Position numbers and translations under genes: made by a program | Origin: Tipula vernalis | Taxonomy: Eukaryota; Arthropoda; Insecta; Diptera; Tipulidae | Length of the DNA: 64,000 nt | Assembly: GCA_958295665.1 (NCBI GenBank) | Contig: OY282560.1 | Span: forward strand, 189,382,561 to 189,446,560 | Direction of reading: 5' to 3' | Shown: positions 41,739 to 52,199 of the stretch, one piece after another | How the letters are laid out: every line of letters starts with the position of its first letter | Numbering within the stretch: the stretch's first letter is position 1 | The notes under the pieces: generated by a model | The model's input: the letters and a program-made list of their open reading frames with translations, nothing else | Databases searched by the model: none | Told to the model about the DNA's origin: nothing

Positions 41739-44700
41739 ATGAGTAAAAGAAAAAAAATTGACATGTCAAAATTATGCTTAAAATCAAAACCACCAACTGG
41801 GTAATATATTTTAATAAAACATAATTATTTAAATTTATTTCGTTTAATTTAAAATTATTATTTTCCAGTGTTCCTGCTAAAATTCAGCAATTTTTCACGC
41901 CAAACGAGCCTAGTACTTCATCGTCAACGGAAATCTCCCGGCCACTAGTCGAATCTGTCAATATAAATCCACAACCACAGCCCGTGTCAAGTATAGAAAA
42001 TGCTCTTAAAGCGTACGAACATACGAAAGATAAAATTAAGCGTTTGGGAAAACGAAAAAGTGATTTAAGTCCTTTGCCAATAGCAAGTTTTTTTGAACCT
42101 ATAAATAACGTTACTGTCGCTGATTTTGAATCACCTAAACGAAAAATGCCTACAGTTAAAAAATCTATAGCGCAACCTAAAACGAAGCGAGCAACCAACA
42201 TCAACCGTTTAAAGCAAAACAGTATAAAGAAAAAATTATTACAAAATAATAAAACAGAAGAAAGTTTATTTTCCGAACTTCTGGCACAGCAATGTGCAAG
42301 CGAAAATATACATCCTGATGAAATGCAAATGGCTCTAGCCCTATCCAAATCGCTGGTCGAAACCTTTACTCAGGAGGCTTCAACATCTAATGAATCAGCT
42401 GTTTCACGATCTCTAGAGAATAGATTTTCTGATATACAGAAAACATTAGAAAATTTTGGTTTTAAATCGGCAGGGCAATATTCAGCCGGCGACATGAAAA
42501 CGATATTACGCGTTAATAAAAATTATAAATGGCGGAAGAAATTTTCTAAGCGCAATTTAGATTATATGCGAAAGTCCTTTGAAGAAAAACTCAGTATGGT
42601 TTTAACTGAAAATGTCGAGCGGAATGAGCCCGAAGAGTTTAGCGAATACGTTGTTCACAGCGAGATGTTACGAGAGATGAGAACACGCTCAGAAGACACT
42701 TTATTTAAATTACAATCCTCTGATGTACATTCAAGTAAATTAATGGATCGATACTACACGGGAAATTTATTTGAAGTTAGTACGGTTCGTAATGATTACC
42801 TACTTAAAAATTGGGATGAAATACCAGGCCGTACACCTTCTCCAGTCAAACGTTCAAAATTTGATTTGAGCCGAATTACTGAATTATCCGAAGAAGTATC
42901 TCAAGATTGCATGCAATATCCTGAATATAATTCAGGCGCTGAAATGGAGGAAGTAAATAATAAAAACCCAATAGATGTCCCATTATTAAGTAGTCGAAAT
43001 GTTGGATCACCAGATTTGTTTTCCGATTCGGATGCAGAAATCGATGATACAAATAAAACTCCAACAAAGCATTCAGAAATATTCAACCCGAAGAAGGAAA
43101 AGACTCTAAGCCAGGGTCAAACAGATAATTCGGGTATTACTCATTTTGAAAGCTACACAAGTGAGGAAGGTAAAAATATTTGTTTCTTTTGTATTATTTC
43201 GCCGTATATCATTTACTACGTGCTTAAATCCACCTTACTTACAAAAACCATTGTCTTTTTGTTCCAGCAAAGATTAAAGACATAGTTCCATCGAGATTAT
43301 GTGAGTCAAACGTTGATATTTTTGCCGATTTATCCGTTGATATGATTGATTTGACCAGTGAATGTGGATCGCATGAGGAGGATAATACAATGTCACCCAC
43401 GGTTTTAACGAAACGGAGCAAAAGCCAATTCTCGATTGAGAAAAAGATTAAAATTGTGTCCCAACAAGAATCGGTCTTCACTTTATCTAGCGATCCTTGT
43501 ATGTCCGAAAGTGGAAGGAGTGAGTTTCGAAATGCTACTGATTCATTAGCAATTCCAATACTAACTGAGCCTGATTCAATTGTATCAAATAGTACGGTAG
43601 CAATAGTGTTAGATACTAAAACAGACAATCAGTGTAGAGGTACCAATGACAAAGATTTACCCGCCTCAGATCAGTTCAACACGCAAGATATAACATTGGT
43701 TTACAGTGACGACGAAAGCTCAAACGAAGTTGAGGGGGAAATTAATCAAGATAATGTTTCAAATTCTTTAGTGGTATTGTCTGAGGAAAGTGATGATGAA
43801 ACAGGATCCATTGAAACTTCACCAATTCTATCACAAACTAAGGCATCACGGAACCATTCTGTAGTCACTTTTATAGAGCTACCACATTTTTCAGAAAATA
43901 CACTAATTGATGTTCCGATGGATCTGGAGGTATTACCTGCATCAATTACTCAAAACTTCATCTTCAACAATACCTCATCTGGCTGGGGCAGGGGTATAAA
44001 ACTAACACAACTAACTGAAGAACGTAACCTTCTTCAATTGGATGAAATTCCTGCAAATTTCAACAGTCAAGATGAACATATTAATGAGTGTCCTTTTATA
44101 AATAACAACGACAACAACACGAATTTCAACAGTCAAGATGAACATATTAATGAGTGTCCTTTTATAAATAACAACGACACTCAGAATATAACATTAGTTT
44201 TCAGTGAGGATGAGAATTCTAATGAAAATCAGGAACCCTATCAAAATTTCCATTTATCGAATAACCTTTCGAACGGCTTTAAAACACCACCGCGACAACA
44301 TTCTATATTCGACTTCAGTGATACTGAACTTCCGAATTTGAATAATAACAGTGAGGTTCCTCAAAACTTAACACACAATATTTCCGATTCAATCGAAATA
44401 TCGGACGATGAAGTAAACTTTTCGACGGCACAAATAAATCAGGTGACGCCTAGTAAAACTCCTGAAAAATCCATCACAATTGATAGTGACGATGAAAGTG
44501 ATTTAGCCGAAAAAAGTCCAAGTCTTTTAGGAAAATCTATGCATTCGTTTTTACGACGGTACGAAAGAAAATTGTCTGAGGACATCGAAGTAATTGGGGA
44601 TGGAAATGATGAAAACAATGAGGCGAATAAAAGCGTAAATGAATTTCTATTCAAAAGTAGATTCGAATCGATAGAAAAGCGACCGAATATCTCTTTAACC

Positions 44701-45765
44701 AAACCGCGATTTAAACGATATCCATCTGAACCTAGTTTTAGTCGAGCCGAACGTAAAACACCAAAAAAATTATGTTTCGACCAGTTAAAAAATGATGATG
44801 AATTTGACCGACTTGTGTTTGGTGAAAAAATTAATCATGATGTCGTTGTATTATCACCAAAATCACCACTAAGAGAGATACCAAAGTCACCTGAGCCACT
44901 CTTTGAGGAGGATTTCGAGGAATTAAATTGTCCGTATAATTATTTCCAACCAGATGACGAGTATGATATTGTTCTGAATCAAAATACGCCAAAAGTGAAT
45001 TTAAATGGTACAATTGATATGAACGAAACATTGTACGATGGCGAGAAATATATATATAAAACACGAAATGTTACACCAGAACCAGACTACAATAATATGG
45101 ATATTAGTAAATTGCATGTTGAACTAAAAAAATACGGCCTGAAAAAAATAAGCCGAGTCAAAGCAATAAAACTGTTGGAATATATCTACAATGAAACGCA
45201 TCCAATTATTCAAGACACCGATAAAGAATCGACCATTGATTGTGACCACCATAAAATTGCTAGCTCCCAGCCGGTAAAACAAACAAATCGATCTCCCACA
45301 AAACGTACCGAATTACCTACAACCCAAATCATTGGAACATGGAGCGGTATAGATTTTTCTGCATGTGATAGAAATATTGATTATTTTAAAACAGATAATT
45401 TTACGTTAAATCTTTTAAATATAAATGAAATAGTTTATTTGCCGTCAAAACCACGATCCGGAAAATTTCAATATTGTGCTCTTCCATTACATATCGCATT
45501 CTTTAATTTATTTCGATCAAATTCGAAGCTCCGCAATGCATTATTTATGTATCAGCCCATAGAGGTCGAGAAACTTTATTTTTATTTCAAATCGATAGGG
45601 GCTAAATATGAGATGAATGTGAGTAGAATAGAGTACATAAATGACGGCTTTTTCTGATTTCTTCTTATTATTTTATAGGACTTGATATCGTTTTTGGATC
45701 GGCATTGCATTACATTTCGAACAGATCCGAAAAATAAATCAAGCGGCGCAAGGACCAAAAAATAG
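41739..45765 (+). CDS. SLX4: SLX4 (MUS312) structure-specific nuclease scaffold, four exons, 1,266 residues
   Basis: SLX4 scaffolds the SLX1, XPF/MEI-9 and MUS81 nucleases for Holliday-junction and crosslink repair. Exons 41739-41800, 41869-43169, 43268-45618 and 45679-45765 all close in phase. Diagnostic parts are the SAP domain at about 1064-1100 (MDISKLHVELKKYGLKK, then AIKLLEYIYNETHP) and the SLX1-binding C-terminal domain at about 1200-1258, whose last part crosses the final splice (LFMYQPIEVEKLYFYF, then DLISFLDRHCITFRTDP). Between them the protein is acidic, disordered and rich in SP/TP sites. No UBZ4 finger or BTB domain is visible. A helix near residue 170 (DEMQMALALSKSLVE) looks like a ubiquitin-interacting motif. 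A 66-base in-frame duplication occurs at 44056-44187. Confidence 0.94.
44056..44187 (+). repeat. 66-bp in-frame tandem duplication inside SLX4
   Basis: Two adjacent copies encode NFNSQDEHINECPFINNND with almost identical DNA, period 66 bases (22 codons). The near identity shows a recent event in the disordered part of the protein. Confidence 0.95.
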
Positions 45766-46139
45766 TTTTACATATTTAATAGTTTATCTTTTACTTTTTT
45801 CTTTTATTTTAAGTCTAAATGAGCATTTTACTTTACTTTATATCATAATATAATTAAATAAATATTCAAAAAAGTAACAGAAACTTTTTATTTAGCTTTA
45901 CTGCCTATGATTGCAGAATATCAATTGATTAAAGGAAAATAAAAATATTTCTTTGTATACAATTTAAACTAAAGCATGGCAAATGATGTTCAATCATTTG
46001 ATTTAATAAAGAATGTTAGGCTACGTTCTAGATTTACCCCAAAATGAAATCTGGAATTTGAAGAGCTTCGTTAATCTTATAAACTGTTGTAAAAATAAAA
46101 TAAAACAAATTTTATTTTAATTATCTATTAAACTTCCGT
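45766..46139. other. 3' flank of SLX4, no gene
   Basis: AT-rich with AATAAA-like words (for example near 45855) suitable for SLX4 polyadenylation. The boundary to the Penelope-like element lies somewhere near 46140. Confidence 0.4.
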
Positions 46140-46181
46140 TTATGTGGAATTATTTTTTATTTTTTATTTTTGTAATATCGA

Positions 46182-46208
46182 TTTCGATTAACAAGTAATC
46201 ATCTTCAG
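46182..46208 (-). ncRNA. Hammerhead-ribozyme-like core behind the Penelope-like ORF
   Basis: Read on the minus strand, CTGAAGA (matches CUGANGA) is followed by T, GATTA, loop CTTGT, TAATC and GAAA. GATTA and TAATC pair perfectly as stem II. This is the catalytic core pattern of a hammerhead. Penelope-like elements are known to carry hammerheads in their terminal repeats, and the motif lies about 80 bases after this element's stop codon. Stems I and III and the cleavage site were not established, so activity is unproven. Confidence 0.45.
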
Positions 46209-46286
46209 TTACCGAACTACTAAAGAAAATTATGGATTCTGTCATCTTTATATACCTGTTTTATCCCTACGTCATAGCCTACTTGA

Positions 46287-48074
46287 TCAAGAATTTCGAA
46301 TTATTATGTCGTATATTTTATTTACAGGAGTATTAATCTTATTATTAAGTAAATTATTATTTCTTCTGTTTTTATAGATCAATAATTCTTCCATTCGGTC
46401 CATATTATCACCTTTTCTCATTGTATATAGAATTTTCATGTTAGTATTCATGTCTATATAGTTATGTTGTGTTGTATTGATATGTATAGCAAAGTTTGAT
46501 GTCGCATACATTTTACCAATATCACGAACGTGTTCTTTATATCTTTGACCGAAGGATCTACCTGTTTGTCCTATGTAGAAAGCAGGACAATCTGAACAAA
46601 TCAACTGATATACTCCAGTGTCTAAAATTTCTTCTTTCTTAGGCTTTAATTGTATTTCGAGGTTTTGTTGAGTTTTAAAAGCAATTGTATAGCCAAAATT
46701 CCGAAATATTTTTTGTATTTTAGAACTCGTGAAGCTGTTATATTCCATTGAAATGTATATTTTAGATGTATCTTCTTCTAAATTTAATGTTGTATAATTT
46801 CGATACATTATTTTGTTTTTGTATGATAAATTAATTTGATCTATTATTTTAGGTCTATATCCATTTTGACTTGCGATGTATTTTATTATGTTTAACTCTT
46901 CTAGTTGATCCGCTTGTGTCATTGGTATAATATTTAATCGATTTATCATATGATTATACGCTGCCATTTTATGTTGTAAAGGATGATTTGATTTACTATC
47001 AATAGTTTGGTCCGTTTGGGTTGGTTTTCTGAATATTTTAAATTTATGTTTTTCCATATTATCACCTTTTCTCATTGTATATAGAATTTTCATGTTAGTA
47101 TTCATGTCTATATAGTTATGTTGTGTTGTATTGATATGTATAGCAAAGTTTGATGTCGCATACATTTTACCAATATCACGAACGTGTTCTTTATATCTTT
47201 GACCGAAGGATCTACCTGTTTGTCCTATGTAGAAAGCAGGACAATCTGAACAAATCAACTGATATACTCCAGTGTCTAAAATTTCTTCTTTCTTAGGCTT
47301 TAATTGTATTTCGAGGTTTTGTTGAGTTTTAAAAGCAATTGTATAGCCAAAATTCCGAAATATTTTTTGTATTTTAGAACTCGTGAAGCTGTTATATTCC
47401 ATTGAAATGTATATTTTAGATGTATCTTCTTCTAAATTTAATGTTGTATAATTTCGATACATTATTTTGTTTTTGTATGATAAATTAATTTGATCTATTA
47501 TTTTAGGTCTATATCCATTTTGACTTGCGATGTATTTTATTATGTTTAACTCTTCTAGTTGATCCGCTTGTGTCATTGGTATAATATTTAATCGATTTAT
47601 CATATGATTATACGCTGCCATTTTATGTTGTAAAGGATGATTTGATTTACTATCAATAGTTTGGTCCGTTTGGGTTGGTTTTCTGAATATTTTAAATTTA
47701 TGTTTTTGATCAACATTTTTTATAGTTAAATCCAAAAAATTTATACTTTTCTCTTCCTCCATTTCTAGTGTGAATTTAATTTTAGGATGTATAGAGTTGA
47801 TATAATTTAATAGTTGATTCATTTGCCGATTTGTACCCGTGTACATAAATAGTATATCATCTACATATCTGTGCCAATATTTAATGTTCTTATAATAAAT
47901 ATTTGTATGGCTTAAGATATGTTCCTTTTCAAAATTATTTAAATAAATATTTGCCAACGTTCCTGATAATGGGCTGCCCATTGGGAGTCCATCGGTTTGT
48001 TTATAATATTTCTCGTTAAATTTAAAATAATTTTGCTTTGTTATTTCGTTGAGAAGTTTCATGATATCGTCCAC
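46287..48074 (-). CDS. Penelope-like element: 5'-truncated RT with duplicated GIY-YIG endonuclease, 595 codons open
   Basis: The open frame starts inside the reverse transcriptase (GLPMGSPLSGTLANIYL, then catalytic WHRYVDDILFMY). A linker leads to a GIY-YIG endonuclease (GVYQLICSDCPAFYIGQTGR, then QRYKEHVRDI). Residues 124-341 and 342-559 are the same 218-residue segment twice, so the ORF carries two linker-plus-GIY-YIG units in frame. RT N-terminal blocks are missing because sequence upstream of 48074 is a Jockey element in the opposite orientation. No ATG context can be trusted; the frame is simply open to the junction. The catalytic YVDD and the GIY-YIG motifs are intact, but the truncation should make it inactive. 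Confidence 0.88.
   Translation of the reverse strand: MDDIMKLLNEITKQNYFKFNEKYYKQTDGLPMGSPLSGTLANIYLNNFEKEHILSHTNIYYKNIKYWHRYVDDILFMYTGTNRQMNQLLNYINSIHPKIKFTLEMEEEKSINFLDLTIKNVDQKHKFKIFRKPTQTDQTIDSKSNHPLQHKMAAYNHMINRLNIIPMTQADQLEELNIIKYIASQNGYRPKIIDQINLSYKNKIMYRNYTTLNLEEDTSKIYISMEYNSFTSSKIQKIFRNFGYTIAFKTQQNLEIQLKPKKEEILDTGVYQLICSDCPAFYIGQTGRSFGQRYKEHVRDIGKMYATSNFAIHINTTQHNYIDMNTNMKILYTMRKGDNMEKHKFKIFRKPTQTDQTIDSKSNHPLQHKMAAYNHMINRLNIIPMTQADQLEELNIIKYIASQNGYRPKIIDQINLSYKNKIMYRNYTTLNLEEDTSKIYISMEYNSFTSSKIQKIFRNFGYTIAFKTQQNLEIQLKPKKEEILDTGVYQLICSDCPAFYIGQTGRSFGQRYKEHVRDIGKMYATSNFAIHINTTQHNYIDMNTNMKILYTMRKGDNMDRMEELLIYKNRRNNNLLNNKINTPVNKIYDIIIRNS
46398..47705 (-). repeat. 654-bp direct tandem duplication within the Penelope-like ORF
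   Basis: Unit one is 47052-47705 and unit two 46398-47051. I saw no differences in the translated units, and the DNA lines up word for word with a 654-base offset. The junction changes GDNMD to GDNME followed by the KHKFKIF start. Such a perfect duplication is either very recent or an assembly effect. Confidence 0.9.
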
Positions 48075-49080
48075 AGTGCGACTACTTGCTTAAATGATAT
48101 TAATGCAGGTGTCCCGCAAGGTAGCGATCTAGGACCAATATTATACTTATTGTACACAGCTGATATACCTGTAACCAACAAAGTGATAATATCAACATTT
48201 GCCGATGACACGGCCATCCTGGTGTCTCACACTAATCCTGAAATTGCCTCAAAGGAATTACAGAATCATTTAAACAAGGTCGCGGACTGGCTAAAGGCAT
48301 GGCGAATAAAAGTGAACGAAAACAAATCAACTCACGTCACATTCACGCTAAACAAACGCACCTGCCCACCAGTGAAATTAAACGATAAAAATATTCCTCA
48401 ACAAACGAAGGTAAAATACTTAGGTTTGCATCTGGATAGAAGGTTAACGTGGAAAAATCATATTGAAACAAAGCGCAACCAAATAAAAATTACATTTTCC
48501 AAAATGTATTGGCTGATGGGAAGAAAATCTCAGTTGTCATTAGCCAATAAAGTTTTACTGTACAAATCAATAATCAAACCCATATGGACTTATGGTATTC
48601 AGTTATGGGGATCCACCAGCGCTTCAAACAGAGAACTCCTGCAACGAACCCAAGCGAAAATACTTCGCAGTATCACCAATGCTCCTTGGTACATTCGAAA
48701 TAGTAATATACATCACGACCTTGGGATTAAAACCGTTAAAGAAACAATTAAAGAATTCAGTTCGAAATATTATTCAAAACTAGAAGCACATCCCAACGAA
48801 TTGGCCAGGGAGATACTAAAACAGCCGCGATTTAGACGTCTGAGAAGAACAGATCCACTCGAACTAATGAACCTGTGAACCTGTAAATTTAATTCGATAT
48901 ATACATATAAGTGTAGTCTAAATTAATTAAATTGTGAGCCCTAACAATAAGTATTAACATTGGTTAAGACTTTAAATATGTAATAATTTTTAGCTTAAGA
49001 TTTGATTACTTCTTGTTAGTTTCTTATGTTGAAAGATTCAAGAATAAAGCCATTGGCAACATTTAAAAAAAAAAAAAAAA
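48075..49080 (+). mobile_element. 5'-truncated Jockey-like LINE with 3' UTR and poly(A)
   Basis: The frame from about 48078 to 48878 is the second half of a Jockey RT: GVPQGSDLGPILYLLYTADIP, the catalytic TFADDTAIL, KVKYLGLHLDRRLTWK, and the Jockey C-terminal series ITNAPWYIRN and LGIKTVKETI, closing with TGA at 48876-48878. It is uninterrupted, unlike other LINEs here. About 190 bases of 3' UTR with an AATAAAG signal (near 49042) end in a 16-A tail at 49065-49080. 5' truncation plus poly(A) is typical of target-primed insertion. I found no clear target duplication. Confidence 0.88.
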
Positions 49081-49559
49081 GTATTTGAGACACAAAATAT
49101 TGGTAAAAGAGCTCAATTTACTCAGTGAGCACCAAACCAAAATTTGGCGCTATTGGAAGAGAACACAAAACATTATTTTTGGACATCGAAATAAAAATGT
49201 TGAGAGAAAATTATTAGAAACAAAAATAATAAATTGGCAACAAATTTAATATTTGTGGTAAATTTACTATCTGCTGCGAAAACTTAAATTCAAATTAGTT
49301 TTAAAATATTCTACTTCGTCAACCTTGCAGTCACAGATTAAATTTAATTTATCACTCGGCTACAAATTAGATAATAATAATTATTAAATTTAGTGGTTTC
49401 TCCCAATTTTTTTTGTGTTTTGTTATTGAAAATTATTTTTTAGTATTCACTGTTTGTTCCAAAATATTATATTTGTTACCAATTGATTAATTTTGAGCCA
49501 ATGTTTGTTCCAAAATACCAGATGCTACGTATCTTCGGTGATCTAATCTTTGTAATTTT
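49081..49559. other. No gene seen
   Basis: AT-rich non-coding sequence. The phrase gtttgttccaaaata occurs twice (near 49450 and 49503). Nothing else is supported. Confidence 0.4.
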
Positions 49560-50205
49560 AATAAATTGCAGCGATCATTATAAAGCAGAAGAACATAGTT
49601 ACTTATTCGCTGAGTAGGTATAGGCAACGAAGAGCATACAGCATAAACTGCTTGCGGGCGCTTTCAATTCTATCTGAATGATATTGATAAAATAGTCGCC
49701 AGACCTGAGAAGCGAATTCTAGATCAGAACGAATAAAGAACACAATGATTTTAATGCTATCGAGTCACAAAAGTCTGCAATTGCGCTTAATAAAGCCTAA
49801 CATAGCAATAATAGAATCAATATGTTTTGTAAAGGAAAAACAGAAGAGAAGATAATACCCAAGTCAGCCATGTACTCAACTCTATCAACAGCCGTGTTAT
49901 AATGTAAATATTGATGAAAATTAGGTGAACGTGTTTGGAAGAAAGAGATAATCTTACATTTGGCCGCATTCAACAACAATTTGTTATTAAACGACCAATT
50001 GCAAAATTTTTTCAAATCACTTTGTAATTTTATACAATCAGAAATTTTAGAAATTGAAGCGAATATTTTCATATCATCTGTGCAAAGAAGACAATATGCA
50101 AAACAAAACACTCCATAATAACATTAATAAATAATGAGAACAGAAGTGCACCAACGTGACCACCTTGCGGTACTCCAAAATCATTAATCTTGACAAGGTA
50201 AGATT
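49560..50205 (-). pseudogene. Decayed LINE reverse transcriptase (Jockey/CR1-like)
   Basis: On the minus strand the order is FGVPQGGHVGALLFSLFIN (near 50190), LCTDDMKIFASIS (a changed catalytic FADD box), KKFCNWSFNNKLLLNAAKCK, VEYMADLGIIF, and finally DLEFASQVWRLFYQYHSDRIESARKQF. The catalytic Ala is replaced by Thr, and frame breaks exist near 49795. A fragment only. Confidence 0.75.
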
Positions 50206-50904
50206 GCAATATTGATAGGAATCAACTCACATTTTAGTTTCTTTAGCTTATAGGTATGCTTTTGAAAAGTCAGTGTAAGTGGTTTGGTCGATCGAGACCA
50301 CAAACGTTTTTATCGGTCGACGTCTCACAGAGTTATTAACCTAAAAAAACGACTGGAATGCAGAAAAATGACATAATTTTCATGCAGCACAACGGAGGGA
50401 GGGTAGTAGTACGAGCGACTTTATGACACATTATCGACGGAACATCTTGCTCTTTAATAATATTATGTTATCATCAGTGCAACTTTATTATTTCAATAGT
50501 TAAACGGGTTTTTGTTACTTTTTTCCTTGTCATCGCAAAGTTCGAAATGCATACCCTGTAAGTAATATTTAACTCTACGTATATGCAAGCCGTTTGACAG
50601 TAAAATTTAAAAAAATCAATTTGAATTTTTATAGATTATTCGCGAACCAGTAGAAATATGTGACGGACAACCGGTTTAGAAGCACTACTCTAGAAGACTC
50701 TGGTAGTATGCGGTGGTAATGTAAGTTGAACAGGCTTCGCTAAAAAGAAAAGGGAATATACATTTACGTAAAAAACCTTGCAAAACTAAAAATCAATCTG
50801 GTTCAATTTCAATCAACACTGCTGGAAAGGGGTGTAATTAAGGTTCTGTAAAAGCTACACAGAAGATTTAGGGCGTTGTTCCGTATTCGGAACAATTAGG
50901 GTCT
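50206..50904. other. No gene seen
   Basis: Non-coding. A small imperfect hairpin (gtggtttggtcgatcgagac and its complement) lies near 50279-50305. It separates two LINE relics. Confidence 0.35.
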
Positions 50905-50988
50905 TGTTATTATTATTGATTGATGGGCCATGTGGGCGATAAGCCACCTCGCACTGCGACCTAAAAGATCTATTGTGCTAGACCCTAC

Positions 50989-51492
50989 TTAATTATCCGT
51001 CCAGTCAATATTCAGGCTCTTAATGAATCTGATAATACTACCGGCCGGTACAAGATACATACTATCTGGGCTCATTGTTCTGCCTCCTAGATGTTGCAGT
51101 CTTTGCTGGAAAATGGCTGAACATTGGCACAGGACATGTTCCGCTGATTCCGCTTCCAGATCGCAGAAGCAGCATCCATCTGTCGTACTTAGGCCCATCT
51201 TCTTAAGGTGATACTTTAAGGGGACATGTCCTGTGAGGAAGCCAGTAAGCAGCCTCAACACAGGTTTCCTAAGTTCAAGACATTCCTTAACGCCGACAGA
51301 CGAAGGTGATATGCATTTCTTCGCATGTCGCAAACCTGGAATTCTGCGCCAGTAGGAGGACTTTTGAACATCCTCCCAGAGTTTTACCGCTGTTCTAAGG
51401 TGTCCCTTAGTGACACCGCAGAAGGGTTCTGATCCAATAAATGGAGAGACAAAACCCTCATGCCTCACGGGCGAGGCTATCAGTTGCCTCAC
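50989..51492 (-). pseudogene. LINE ORF2 C-terminal domain
   Basis: LLTGFLTGHVPLKYHLKKMG and CCFCDLEAESAEHVLCQC form the C-terminal helix and Cys/His cluster that closes ORF2 in I, R1 and Jockey relatives. The frame closes at 50989-50991, and the 3' UTR follows. Confidence 0.8.
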
Positions 51493-51579
51493 TTCCTTCG
51501 ATTCCAGTATGATCTGGCATCCAAATAAGTGTGTTACCTTATTTGAGACTGTCAGATGTTTAATAACCTTCAGACAATC

Positions 51580-51831
51580 CTATACTAGCCTTGGCTCAAT
51601 GGTACAAGACCTAAGAGCCTTTAAGGCCGATTGGCTGTCTGATACAATATAAACCTTTGCATCGTTTAGGCCTTTTGCTATGCCTATCCCAGCGCAAAAT
51701 TTTATAGCATGTACTTCTGCTTGAAAAACGGTAGCATTGGTACCCAAGGACTTCGAGAGGTCAGTGCCACTCCCGTGTATTCCTATCCCCTCCCCATCTT
51801 CCGTTTTTGATCCATCTGTAAACCATACCAT
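51580..51831 (-). pseudogene. LINE RNase H domain
   Basis: MVWFTDGSKTEDGEGIGI (first Asp), VFQAEVHAIKFCA (Glu) and VYIVSDSQSALKAL (Asp) are the catalytic series of RNase H type I. The frame is interrupted at both sides. Confidence 0.85.
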
Positions 51832-52199
51832 GGACCCTCACTCAAAGGATGGTGCACCTATACTCCACACATCCCGGCCAGGTAACCTAACACAGAATGG
51901 TTTGTGGAAGTGCAGTTTAGCTGGCATACAGTCGGAGGGCATTCCTTTGGTAGCGGGTCTTTCTGAAATTCCTTAAGGATTTCCAGATGACCCACCATAT
52001 TGCCTGGTTTGATATTTCCTTCCGCCTGCATTTTCAGGGCTATAATTGCAGCATCCTTTTTAACATGCAGGTATAAGCAGGCCGACACACCGATGCAGGC
52101 TATACGCTGAACCTTATTCAATAAAGTTTCCGTTGCCTTCTGCTCAGTTTTAGGCCATCATACAACCGATGCGTAGGTGACCATAGGCCTAATTATTGT

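Noticed and set aside
41884..42348. 154-codon frame antisense to SLX4
   Set aside because: Shadow of the real SLX4 exon on the other strand.
43239..43628. 129-codon frame antisense to SLX4
   Set aside because: Shadow; the plus-strand frame has splice support and conserved domains downstream.
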